Assembly: GCA_963664065.1 (NCBI GenBank)
Contig: OY760942.1
Coordinates: 2,812,443 to 2,876,442, forward strand
Origin: JABDJL01 sp963664065
GTDB lineage: Bacteria > Pseudomonadota > Gammaproteobacteria > Xanthomonadales > SZUA-36
Direction: 5' to 3'
DNA length: 64,000 nt
The position numbers and the translations under genes are program-made. Below, piece by piece: positions 45,597-52,436 of the stretch. Position 1 is the first letter of the stretch; each line of letters starts with the position of its first letter. The notes below the pieces were generated by a model. That model was given only the letters and a program-made list of their open reading frames with translations, had not been told where the DNA came from and did no database searches.

Positions 45597-45919
45597 AGCT
45601 CGTCGGGGACCGGGATGAAGTGGGGAGCGGAGGGGGCGAGAGCTTCGTCCCGGATAAGCTCTATAAGCTTTACGGCGGGCGTTTCTGATTCAATGGACTC
45701 GATCCAGACCGCGGCGACATTTGGTAACGTCTCGACGATAGCGAGCGCGAGGCGGTATTTATGATTGTTTTCGAGGAGCATTTTGTTCTGGCGGTTGAAT
45801 TCGCTCAGCGCTTGCCCCTTGGCGGTGAAGGCGCGGTACGTGGTTCCCGACCCCATCTTGCAGATCCCGCGCTCGTTATAAGCGCCGAAATCGGTAATCG
45901 TGAGGCGGTACAACCTCAT
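45581..45919 (-). CDS. Hypothetical phage protein
   Basis: A 112-residue protein starting MRLYRLTITDFGAYNERG, with basic and aromatic residues and no membrane span. It starts within the stop of the preceding gene (ATGA overlap at 45916-45919). Unknown function; second gene of the left operon. Confidence 0.6.
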   Translation of the reverse strand: MRLYRLTITDFGAYNERGICKMGSGTTYRAFTAKGQALSEFNRQNKMLLENNHKYRLALAIVETLPNVAAVWIESIESETPAVKLIELIRDEALAPSAPHFIPVPDELWERA

Positions 45920-46122
45920 GACGCCCTCCGAAATAAATGCTGTGATCCCATCGGAATACCGTTCGGGCTGACAATCTCCCGGACCTGCATTTCTACCCGG
46001 CCCACATAGGCCAGCGTTTCCAAAGTGACGAAATCGACCGGTATGTCGAGTAACGGCGTCCAGTTGCCCGGAACCTTGTCGACAAAGCGGTCGGTGGGTG
46101 AGGTATCGATTGCTTGATTCAT
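45916..46122 (-). CDS. First gene of the left operon, hypothetical
   Basis: A 68-residue protein of unknown function, preceded by AGAGGA with good spacing (complement of 46131-46136). It is the first gene after the operator-covered left promoter, so it should be among the earliest made after induction, the position where phages keep host-takeover or anti-defence genes. That role is inference. Confidence 0.6.
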   Translation of the reverse strand: MNQAIDTSPTDRFVDKVPGNWTPLLDIPVDFVTLETLAYVGRVEMQVREIVSPNGIPMGSQHLFRRAS

Positions 46123-46149
46123 GGTTTGTTCCTCTCGGGTTGCGTTTTT

Positions 46150-46200
46150 ATTTTAGGTGTACCTAAGTTATTAGTCAAGCCTAAATTTAGGTATACACAA
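46150..46200 (-). promoter_or_regulatory. Left early promoter with three repressor operators
   Basis: On the minus strand TTGACT (complement 46173-46178) and TAAAAT (complement 46150-46155) stand 17 bases apart, a strong sigma-70 promoter firing into the 46122 gene. Three 14-base sites of one family, TTAGG-N4-CCTAA, cover it: 46153-46166 (perfect), 46171-46184 and 46187-46200 (imperfect). The perfect site is identical to one at the right promoter near 49.37 kb, so one repressor controls both. Confidence 0.85.
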
Positions 46201-46283
46201 TATTTGTCTGCAAAAACGACCCCATGAATCCCGCCCCATTGCGCGGAGGCGTGTTGAGCGGAGAGCGGTTAAACTATCTGGCG

Positions 46284-46478
46284 ATGAATTACACGGTGAA
46301 AATCAGGAGGGATAAATGCTCAGGGATCTGGTACGTCCTCAGCTCAGGCGTACCCGGACTGAATGTCGAGGGTGACACCCGAGAGGAGATTGAGGCGGAG
46401 ATCCGCGAGCTGGCCCCAGAGTTGCTGCACGCGAACGGATGCGGTTCTGGACGCTATGATTTGCAAATGGAAAGGTGA
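46284..46478 (+). CDS. DUF1902/HicB-like small protein
   Basis: 64 residues from ATG 46284 (a longer frame begins at 46224). MNYTVKIRRDKCSGIWYVLSSGVPGLNVEGDTREEIEAEI is the HicB/DUF1902 ferredoxin-like fold often found in antitoxins. No HicA partner is adjacent, so it may be an orphan or phage-maintained antitoxin. It is divergent from the left operon and shares the operator region, so the repressor may control it too. Confidence 0.65.
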   Translation: MNYTVKIRRDKCSGIWYVLSSGVPGLNVEGDTREEIEAEIRELAPELLHANGCGSGRYDLQMER

Positions 46479-46690
46479 CGCAAAACGAAGCCCTGCATTT
46501 TGCTTGTATGTATGTAATGCAATCAGTCACAATGCATGGAGGTTTGACTACTTCAGAAAGAGTACGCTAACCAGACTTTTGGCAGATGTTCGTATCAGAT
46601 TGCCCATGAAAGGCCATGAAATTGACTATGATTTCATAGAAAAAGAGATGCGCCGAACATCAGGATTCACGCAATTACTAGAGCTGATCA

Positions 46691-46855
46691 ATGAACAAAA
46701 CGCAACCTGAAACTCAAGTAGATAAGGGCTTGAAACATCAGAAGCAGGATAAGCCAGTACCTGATGGCAACAAAAACGTCTTTACCGCTCTGCTTAAACG
46801 GGCTTGCCGTTTGCCAGCATCCGAATCAAAAGGTGAAACATCTGATCGGGCATAG
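46691..46855 (+). CDS. Small ORF overlapping the transposase 3' end
   Basis: A 54-codon frame with MNKTQPETQVDKG and NVFTALLKRACRLPASESKG. Short basic frames of this kind are often found convergent with IS1595-type transposases, and its last 62 bases overlap the transposase end. Weak evidence for expression; the 46.48-46.69 kb stretch before it has no other gene. Confidence 0.3.
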   Translation: MNKTQPETQVDKGLKHQKQDKPVPDGNKNVFTALLKRACRLPASESKGETSDRA

Positions 46856-47666
46856 TCCGCAGGTTATGTCTGAAATCAAACTCCGCCAGATACTTTGGCA
46901 AGTGCTTCTTTGATACATGGATGTGTGTGCCTCGAATACTCCGCTTGATATGTGACCAGTAGCCTTCAATGCTGTTAGTGTGGCTCGCGCCTTTAACCCA
47001 CTGCTCTTGCCCGTGATTAACGGATTCGTGCTTGAACCCCTGCTTGCCAAGCCCCTTATATGCCCACCACTCATCCGTATGAACCTTTGATCCCGGCCGG
47101 ATGTTCTCCTTGATGATCGGCTCTATTGTCTTGCGCTTGGCATCGGGAACTACCTTTGTCTTTACCGGCCCCGACCGCTCTTTCATGCCAAACACGACTG
47201 TTTTTCCGTCTGCACCGCGGCCACGTTTCCCCGGACGTCTTCCCCCCACATAGGTTTCGTCTGCTTCCACTTCACCGAACAAACCACCTACATCCAGTTC
47301 ATCCATAAGTTTTCTGACTTGGTGACCTATCCGCCATGCCGTCTTGTAAGTTACACCTAGTTTTGCTTCCAGTTCTTTTCCTGATACGCCGTGCTTGGAT
47401 GTGGTAAACAGGTACATAGCAAAGAACCACTTGTGCAGACCGGTTGAAGACTTTTCAAATATGGTTCCGGCGCAAGGATAAATATGCCCCCCGCAGAACT
47501 GGCAGGCGTAGGCTCTGCGTTTCGTTATTCGGTGGAATATAGTCTCACGCTTGCAATCTTGGCACACAGGCTTATCTCCATATAATAAAGCCAGCAGTGT
47601 ATCCAGGCAGGCATCATCGTTTGGATAATCCTTAAGAAATTGGTAATATGTGTACTTGTTCGCCAC
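46794..47666 (-). CDS. IS1595/ISXO2-type transposase
   Basis: A 290-residue transposase. An N-terminal zinc ribbon (CQDCKRETIFHRITKRRAYACQFC broken by its loop) precedes the ISXO2-like domain with VEADETYVGGRRPGKRG, VHTDEWWAYKGL and HTNSIEGYWSHIKRSIRG, giving the DDE/N-type catalytic residues. The full length suggests activity. The IS ends were not found with confidence; the segment between the transposase start and the cassette copy 2 (47667-47751) probably holds the right end. It interrupts the region between the left operon and the repressor. Confidence 0.9.
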   Translation of the reverse strand: MANKYTYYQFLKDYPNDDACLDTLLALLYGDKPVCQDCKRETIFHRITKRRAYACQFCGGHIYPCAGTIFEKSSTGLHKWFFAMYLFTTSKHGVSGKELEAKLGVTYKTAWRIGHQVRKLMDELDVGGLFGEVEADETYVGGRRPGKRGRGADGKTVVFGMKERSGPVKTKVVPDAKRKTIEPIIKENIRPGSKVHTDEWWAYKGLGKQGFKHESVNHGQEQWVKGASHTNSIEGYWSHIKRSIRGTHIHVSKKHLPKYLAEFDFRHNLRTMPDQMFHLLIRMLANGKPV

Positions 47667-47751
47667 GCTTGATCTCCTTATAATCGGTCTATGGCCAACA
47701 GTATAGCCGGTTATTTACTTGCTGTAAGGGGATAATTACCATATATATTTA

Positions 47752-48096
47752 CTAGGATCATCAGCATGATTTTAACAAGCATGATATTAACAGTAGCACT
47801 AGTAGGAACATTAATATTCGCGGGTTATTTGCTTGCATTGACTCGACCTTCACTCCGTGAACTGGTAATCAAAAAAAAGGAGGTTAAGACTTGGTACATT
47901 GTTCTAATTGCAGCTGTTTCAAATGAATTGTTTTCAATTTATATTGCAACAATTAACGACCCTGCCAATTTTGGGATTCAACTAGCAAAAAACGGCAAGT
48001 ACGGCCTTTATGTTTTGATGCTAATTCTTGTAATTCTAGCGGCGAACAAAAGGACTAGTAAGTTATTGGAATAGATTTCTGTCTCAAATGATCCAG
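47752..48096. repeat. Cassette copy 2: ~345-bp unit, inverted relative to copy 1
   Basis: The ends CTAGGATCAT (47752-47761) and ATGATCCAG (48088-48096) match those of copy 1 in inverted order. It sits directly beside the IS1595-type transposase gene and before the phage lipoprotein gene, and with copy 1 it brackets a 7-kb segment containing the integrase and left operon. Confidence 0.75.
47766..48074 (+). CDS. Small membrane protein, copy 2
   Basis: 102 residues, close homologue of the 40555-40863 product, with the same two outer hydrophobic segments and the same INDPANFGIQLAKNGKYGLYV block. It differs in the middle (TWYIVLIAAVSNELFSIYI) and the tail (KRTSKLLE). Function unknown. Confidence 0.65.
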   Translation: MILTSMILTVALVGTLIFAGYLLALTRPSLRELVIKKKEVKTWYIVLIAAVSNELFSIYIATINDPANFGIQLAKNGKYGLYVLMLILVILAANKRTSKLLE

Positions 48097-48203
48097 GGTT
48101 GTCATCTTCAAATGGAAAAAGCCTTTCTCGTGGACGTTTTTGCGAACGAGCTTACGAAGGCCTTCCGGAGTGACGCTGAGTTTGAGGTTGAAGCCGGGGG
48201 TCA

Positions 48204-48656
48204 TCAGAGCTTCGATTTAATGCTGGTCAGCATGGATTCCTCAAGTAAGCCGGTAGAATTGCACCAAACCATGTGGCTGAACTTCGGGCCGTACATTATT
48301 TCCATGACTGCGGCTGAGTATTCGCTTGCGATTGTCACTTTTTGCGTTTCGTGGTCCAGAGATTTTACGAAAACGTTGAAACTAACCGACCGATCGCCAA
48401 CCGAAAGGTAAAGTCCCGGCTTCCCGCAATCAGAGTAATTCTCGCTGATACCCCCCGCTTTGGCTGCTACGAGACCCGAGTCTTTCTCAAGCGTCGTAAT
48501 TGAGAGATTCAGCTCCGCAAAGGTTTCCATCACAGCCGACCAGACATCGTCATAGCTGCCTGTAAGCGTCTCTTTCGATTCAAAATCATACTGAGCTGGC
48601 GGAGTCGCGCATCCGCAAAACATAACCACTGATAGCATTAAAAAAATCTTTTTCAT
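48204..48656 (-). CDS. Phage-encoded lipoprotein coupled to the repressor
   Basis: 150 residues from ATG 48656. The signal peptide MKKIFLMLSVVMFCGC ends in the lipobox FCGC, so the Cys at about 16 should be lipidated. The mature part has paired Cys (SDCGKPG, MVWCNSTG). GGGAGG inside the end of the repressor gene serves as ribosome site, and its ATG lies 1 base after the repressor stop. It is thus expressed from the prophage state with the repressor, as lysogenic-conversion genes are. A superinfection-exclusion role is plausible but not shown. Confidence 0.75.
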   Translation of the reverse strand: MKKIFLMLSVVMFCGCATPPAQYDFESKETLTGSYDDVWSAVMETFAELNLSITTLEKDSGLVAAKAGGISENYSDCGKPGLYLSVGDRSVSFNVFVKSLDHETQKVTIASEYSAAVMEIMYGPKFSHMVWCNSTGLLEESMLTSIKSKL

Positions 48657-48657
48657 T

Positions 48658-49320
48658 TCAATCCTCCCATTTCCCAATTACCTTACCAAGCACCCGAAAC
48701 TCCTCGAACATATTAGGATATTGAGGGTTCAGCGGCTTCAAAAACACCCTGCCGTCGTCTCGCGCCAGTGACTTGAATGTTACCTTATCGACGCCACTTA
48801 TTTTAGCAATGATAGCCTCGCCCGTTTCAACAGACCCTCGCTTCTCTGGATCGACGAAAATAGTCGCCTTGTGCGGATACGATTTACCGTAAGGCGCTGT
48901 CATTGAATCCCCATCGACGATGAGCGCGAAGGTTGAGTCCGAGTGTGGTTCGTTGCACCATTTCCAATCTATTGCATCACCTGGGGCGAGGTTGTCAATT
49001 GCGAGATCTGCTTGCCCTGCCTTTACCCATGAAATAACAGGAACCTTGCCTTGTTTTCGTGGGTCCTCGGTGATGTCAGGCACTTCATAAACGGCCCGCT
49101 CCTCTCCGGTTCGATTCTCCTTTCCCGACATTATCCAATCAACTGGGCGGTGTATTACTCGTGACATTTTGAAAACATTCTCAACCTTGATGGAGGCAAT
49201 CGTTCCGCTTTCCCAATCAGTAACAGTCGGCGCACTGACTCCGACAGCTCGCGCAAACTGTGATTTATTGAGCCCGATCTCCTCACGGCCCTGTTTGATT
49301 CTCTCTGCCAATGTACTCAT
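48658..49320 (-). CDS. CI-like phage repressor with LexA-type protease domain
   Basis: A 220-residue repressor. The N-terminal Xre HTH (about 1-60) has LNKSQFARAVGVSAPTVTDWESG; the C-terminal S24 domain (about 90-220) has the catalytic Ser in VDGDSMTAP and Lys in KVTFKSL. A candidate self-cleavage bond is the Ala-Gly in SWVKAGQ (about 104). This predicts RecA-dependent induction. No ribosome site precedes the ATG, and operator 49320-49333 touches the start codon, so the message may be leaderless as for lambda cI, and the repressor probably controls its own gene. Confidence 0.9.
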   Translation of the reverse strand: MSTLAERIKQGREEIGLNKSQFARAVGVSAPTVTDWESGTIASIKVENVFKMSRVIHRPVDWIMSGKENRTGEERAVYEVPDITEDPRKQGKVPVISWVKAGQADLAIDNLAPGDAIDWKWCNEPHSDSTFALIVDGDSMTAPYGKSYPHKATIFVDPEKRGSVETGEAIIAKISGVDKVTFKSLARDDGRVFLKPLNPQYPNMFEEFRVLGKVIGKWED

Positions 49321-49384
49321 TAGGTTAGCCTAACACCTAACTATTTAGGTGTGCCTTGACATTATGTTTAGGTGTACCTAAACT
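49320..49384 (+). promoter_or_regulatory. Right early promoter with three repressor operators
   Basis: TTGACA (49356-49361) and TAAACT (49379-49384) are 17 bases apart and point at the Cro-like gene. Operators of the TTAGG-N4-CCTAA family lie at 49320-49333, 49345-49358 (imperfect) and 49368-49381 (perfect, same 14 bases as 46153-46166). The last two overlap the promoter elements, while the first abuts the repressor ATG. Confidence 0.87.
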
Positions 49385-49392
49385 CATCACGC

Positions 49393-49602
49393 ATGAAAAG
49401 AACAGCCTCAGAAATTATTGACGATCTCGGAGGCACGACCGCCGTCGCCGAGCTTTGTGAAATCAAACCGCCAAGCGTTTCCGAGTGGCGGAAAAATGGA
49501 ATCCCTAAAGCACAACTCAAATTTTTGGAGCTGGCTCGGCCCGATGTTTTCCCGAGAAGCGACGGCGCAAATTCTCGGCAAGTAAACACAGCACACGCCT
49601 AA
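49393..49602 (+). CDS. Cro-like DNA-binding protein (YdaS type)
   Basis: 69 residues from ATG 49393. The HTH is in EIIDDLGGTTAVAELCEIKPPSVSEWRKNG followed by IPKAQLKFLE, the pattern of YdaS/Cro-like phage proteins. First gene of the right operon and divergent from the repressor, so it should compete for the same operators and favour lytic development. Confidence 0.8.
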   Translation: MKRTASEIIDDLGGTTAVAELCEIKPPSVSEWRKNGIPKAQLKFLELARPDVFPRSDGANSRQVNTAHA

Positions 49603-49610
49603 AAAATTTT

Positions 49611-49659
49611 ACGCGCTGCGCGTGATAACGCGAGAAAAGCCACGACAACAAGTGTTGTC
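49611..49659. promoter_or_regulatory. Two palindromes between the Cro-like and CII-like genes
   Basis: ACGCGC-T-GCGCGT (49611-49623) and GACAAC-AAGT-GTTGTC (49644-49659) are both perfect. In lambda this interval holds terminator tR1, so one of these may be a terminator or antitermination site; neither is followed by a T-run. They may equally be operators. Confidence 0.45.
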
Positions 49660-49680
49660 ACACATTTTCAGAGAGCATAG

Positions 49681-50037
49681 ATGGAACAATTAAACCTCTC
49701 TTTCGAACAGGGTATCTCCCGCAAGCATAGGACTTTGCAACGTTGTTGTTCTGCGTGGGTATACCGCCTCGGTTTCAATGATATTGCGATAGACATCGAT
49801 GCCTCTCCGGGAAATCTATCCAACAAGCTCAGCGAAGATTCGAACCGCAAATTCGGAGTGGATGACCTTGAGAAAGTTTTGGACGAATACTGTGATTTCG
49901 AACCGATCTATTACTTGATCGACAAGTTCCTCAGCAAGCAAACAGACCTCAGCAAACAACAGCTCCTCGCCCGCGCTGACAACCTCATGAGCGAGTTTCG
50001 CGGTGTTATCAACGAACTACAACAGGGGGACCAATGA
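49681..50037 (+). CDS. CII-like phage regulatory protein
   Basis: A 118-residue protein; LGFNDIAIDIDASPGNLSNKLSEDSNRKFGVDDLEKVL fits the HTH of the phage CII-type regulatory family, with a helical C-terminal tail for oligomerisation (LLARADNLMSEFRGVINELQ). The position between the Cro-like gene and the replication gene is that of lambda cII. The stop overlaps the next start by four bases. Confidence 0.7.
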   Translation: MEQLNLSFEQGISRKHRTLQRCCSAWVYRLGFNDIAIDIDASPGNLSNKLSEDSNRKFGVDDLEKVLDEYCDFEPIYYLIDKFLSKQTDLSKQQLLARADNLMSEFRGVINELQQGDQ

Positions 50038-50162
50038 CCAACCTCAAACCCTGTCCTTTTTGCGGCACAGAAGCCAGCTTTCAATTAGCCGTCGAGGACG
50101 ATGATCTGACCTCCGAAAACGAGGAAAAGATCATCGCGGTGATTGGGGAGGAGTGCGACTAA
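50034..50162 (+). CDS. Tiny Lar-like zinc-finger protein
   Basis: 42 residues beginning MTNLKPCPFCGTEASF. The CPFCG motif with an N-terminal LKPC is that of the Lar restriction-alleviation family, although here only one knuckle plus a final Cys is present. It overlaps genes on both sides (ATGA, TAATG), so it is almost certainly translated. Anti-restriction function is possible but unproven. Confidence 0.6.
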   Translation: MTNLKPCPFCGTEASFQLAVEDDDLTSENEEKIIAVIGEECD

Positions 50163-51052
50163 TGGCGGGCGATTGGTTCAAACTGGAACACGCAACGGTA
50201 GATAAACCGGAAATTTTTCAGATTGCCGAGGCGTTGAATATTGATCCTGAGACCGTGCTGACAAAGATTGTTCGGGTGTGGATTTGGTTCGATCAGCACT
50301 CGATTGACGGCACCGCTCCGGTAACGCTGTCAGCGTTACTCAATCGCGCCGCTGGCGTTACCGGATTTACAAAAGCAATGGAAGATGTCGGCTGGCTTGA
50401 AAAGATCAAGATCAAGGGCAAGGATTTTCTGTTCCTACCGAATTTCGAACGCCATGTCGGAGAAAGCGCGAAAAAACGGGCACTTACGGCTCGAAGGGTA
50501 GCAAAAAGCAAGCGTAAAAACGCCAAAAGTAACGACGAGAACGTTACTAAGGTAACGCCGCCAACGTTACTAAATGCGTTACCTTCTGCGTTACCAAATG
50601 CGTTACCTAGAGTTAGAGTTAGAGAAAGACCTTATATTAAACAGGGGGGGAGTACTGATAGTTCGGAGGGGAAAACCGAAAACAACCCCCGCCCCACCAA
50701 CTTTTCAAAAAGGAAAACCGAAAACAAAAAGCAACCCGCTGCCAAGCCAAAAGACTTTTCAGCCTTTATCCCGTTCGACAAAACCCGTGAACGAATAAAA
50801 CTCAATTGCCCGAACATCACCGACGCGTTTATCGAAGGATCCTTAGCCGAGTTCATCACCTACGCCGAAGCCCACTACCGACCCGTTCAACTTCAGTCGA
50901 AATTTATCAAATCCGTGACTTCAGATTTCAAGTATCGAGAGCTCAACGGGCAATGCAAAAAAGACAATCAAAAATTCAGGGTGCCAAAGGACGCAAACAA
51001 GATTGTGGCGTGGGCCAAAGCAGCACGACTACCCGGCCCCGAAACCTGGTGA
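50162..51052 (+). CDS. Phage replication initiation protein (O-like), with 3' frame change
   Basis: 296 residues as read from ATG 50162. The N-terminus MAGDWFKLEHATVDKPEIFQIAEAL and helical domain to about 110 resemble phage replication or DnaT-like proteins; a basic linker (about 112-190) contains the iteron-encoded LNALPSALPNALP, and the C-terminal helical domain follows. The frame ends at 51052, but the +1 frame carries on with KQHDYPAPKPGEEPWQYLQRM to a TGA at 51114-51116 that overlaps the next ATG. This continuation looks like the real C-terminus, so either one base (a G near 51015) is extra or a +1 shift occurs. Confidence 0.78.
   Translation: MAGDWFKLEHATVDKPEIFQIAEALNIDPETVLTKIVRVWIWFDQHSIDGTAPVTLSALLNRAAGVTGFTKAMEDVGWLEKIKIKGKDFLFLPNFERHVGESAKKRALTARRVAKSKRKNAKSNDENVTKVTPPTLLNALPSALPNALPRVRVRERPYIKQGGSTDSSEGKTENNPRPTNFSKRKTENKKQPAAKPKDFSAFIPFDKTRERIKLNCPNITDAFIEGSLAEFITYAEAHYRPVQLQSKFIKSVTSDFKYRELNGQCKKDNQKFRVPKDANKIVAWAKAARLPGPETW
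50541..50611 (+). repeat. 12-bp iterons inside the replication gene, candidate origin
   Basis: Four direct repeats at exact 12-base steps begin at 50564, 50576, 50588 and 50600, each starting ACGTTACT or GCGTTACC; another lies at 50541 and an inverted GGTAACGC at 50551. Further copies of the octamer occur in the same gene (inverted at 50320, direct at 50333 and 50355). An AT-rich stretch (50630-50640) and a G7 run follow. Iterons inside the initiator gene match the lambda O/ori plan. Confidence 0.75.
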
Positions 51053-51112
51053 GGAGCCCTGGCAATACTTGCAGAGAATGGAACCGTACATCGACCAGCG
51101 CAGGGCGCAGAT

Positions 51113-51433
51113 ATGAATCTTACCGAACGCAATGCGCGGCTAAGGAAAGGGATAATCAGGCCAATGGAACACCCCAAAAACAGCAGTTGCCCCGGACGCT
51201 ATAAAAGAAGCCACCAGGTTCGAGTCGTACCAGTAACGGATCCCTCGGTCCCGGGAATTGACCCTCCTGGGGATTACACCGGGGGATCCTACATTCTCTC
51301 AGGCGACGAGGGCCCGTACCCCAAGCCGCTCGGCGAGACCGACTTTCCAGTTTACCCGCGTTCCCCGGGTAGTGAGAGACTCCTAACTCACGCACATGCA
51401 TCCGGGGAGCGCGGCCTACCTGATGATGATTGA
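51113..51433 (+). CDS. Hypothetical phage protein
   Basis: A 106-residue frame. Its ATG overlaps the TGA at 51114-51116 that ends the +1 continuation of the replication protein, suggesting coupling. The product is rich in Pro, Gly and Arg with no domain; the low-complexity composition after residue 45 leaves real doubt. Confidence 0.4.
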   Translation: MNLTERNARLRKGIIRPMEHPKNSSCPGRYKRSHQVRVVPVTDPSVPGIDPPGDYTGGSYILSGDEGPYPKPLGETDFPVYPRSPGSERLLTHAHASGERGLPDDD

Positions 51434-51498
51434 ACGAATGGATACACGAAGCAGGAACTGACCGCCGTGATCTTCGCTTTCGATATTTGGTTCCGGTA

Positions 51499-51696
51499 GT
51501 GAATCCCAAAGACATCAAGCGACGGGCTATTGCGCGGGCTGTGGTGCTAAGAAATGAGATTCAGCAGCGCGGTATAGCCGACGAAACATTTTCGCCCCAT
51601 GACCCGATAAAGACCGCTCATTTCCGCCGCCTTTTAGAGCTTGGTTACTCAAGTGGCGCGGCATACCGCGAGTGCAATAAGTGGGGCAATGCATGA
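51499..51696 (+). CDS. Small hypothetical phage protein
   Basis: 65 residues from GTG 51499 (frame open from 51430). The product, NPKDIKRRAIARAVVLRNEI then AHFRRLLELGYSSGAAYREC, is basic and helical. The stop overlaps the next ATG (51693). Possible nin-region type gene; function unknown. Confidence 0.5.
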   Translation: MNPKDIKRRAIARAVVLRNEIQQRGIADETFSPHDPIKTAHFRRLLELGYSSGAAYRECNKWGNA

Positions 51697-51899
51697 ACAC
51701 AGGGCCACGTCTGGACGGCACTAAGGCCATTCCGTACAGGACTCAGTGCCTAACCCACGGGTCAAGCCGTTCCGCTGACACGGTGGCACCTGTCGCCTCC
51801 TATCCAGTGCAAGTCCGTGAAGGCGCAATCTACTATCCACCGGGCATTTCCAAAGCCCACAAGCTGGCACTACTGGAATTAGAAGCACGGATATCATGA
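51693..51899 (+). CDS. Small hypothetical phage protein
   Basis: 68 residues from ATG 51693, overlapping the previous stop and the next start by four bases each. Contains PVQVREGAIYYPPGISKAHKLALLELEARI. No recognised family. Confidence 0.5.
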   Translation: MNTGPRLDGTKAIPYRTQCLTHGSSRSADTVAPVASYPVQVREGAIYYPPGISKAHKLALLELEARIS

Positions 51900-51994
51900 A
51901 AGCAATCAGCTATCCAGCCACCTTCATTCGATTAGGTAAGGATAGATCAGCACAAAGGTTCTGTAACCAGATAAAAAGCAGGCACTGGAATTAA
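51896..51994 (+). CDS. Very small ORF in the right operon
   Basis: 32 residues (MKAISYPATFIRLGKDRSAQ and 12 more). The ATG overlaps the upstream stop, and the stop is followed 4 bases later by the next start. The coupling is the only evidence; unknown function. Confidence 0.4.
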   Translation: MKAISYPATFIRLGKDRSAQRFCNQIKSRHWN

Positions 51995-51998
51995 CCCG

Positions 51999-52229
51999 TT
52001 GACCAATAGTCATTCAATCAAACACGGCCTCACCATCGAGCAAATCTGCCCGGAGATTTCACCCGCACATTTGAAACAGGTCGCCGAGCTGCTAGCTACC
52101 CGCGTCATCAAATCCAGTAGCGGGACTGTTGAGGTCCGCAGAATCAAACTCTCAACCTATCCCGCCGGTGACCGAGGCCCGGTCAGGCAATACACGAACG
52201 CGGTCATTGCCGCGAGGAGTAATCCATGA
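51999..52229 (+). CDS. Small hypothetical phage protein
   Basis: 76 residues from TTG 51999, with GLTIEQICPEISPAHLKQVAELLATRVI then VEVRRIKLSTYPAGDRGPVR. It overlaps the next gene by four bases. No known domain. Confidence 0.5.
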   Translation: MTNSHSIKHGLTIEQICPEISPAHLKQVAELLATRVIKSSSGTVEVRRIKLSTYPAGDRGPVRQYTNAVIAARSNP

Positions 52230-52423
52230 ATCCGAAAAAGAGAGCGCGTATTTCGGCCATTTCCGTTTTGGTTTCCAGCCTTCTCGATGAGGAAAAACAG
52301 GCACTTAGCGATACGCCCGATAGCATCGAAAATTCGCCCGCGTCCGCGAAATTCAGAGCTTCAATAGCCCACCTTGAAGATGCTTACGACAGCCTTGTAA
52401 AAGCCAAGCAGCTTCGTACATGA
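52226..52423 (+). CDS. Small hypothetical phage protein
   Basis: 65 residues, mostly helical with a basic start (MNPKKRARISAISVLVSSLL) and an acidic middle. Coupled by an ATGA overlap. No known domain. Confidence 0.5.
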   Translation: MNPKKRARISAISVLVSSLLDEEKQALSDTPDSIENSPASAKFRASIAHLEDAYDSLVKAKQLRT

Positions 52424-52436
52424 CGGATAAAACCAT

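Noticed and set aside
46284..46700. HicAB toxin-antitoxin pair
   Set aside because: Only a HicB/DUF1902-like protein is found. The following frames do not show a HicA-like double-stranded RNA-binding toxin.
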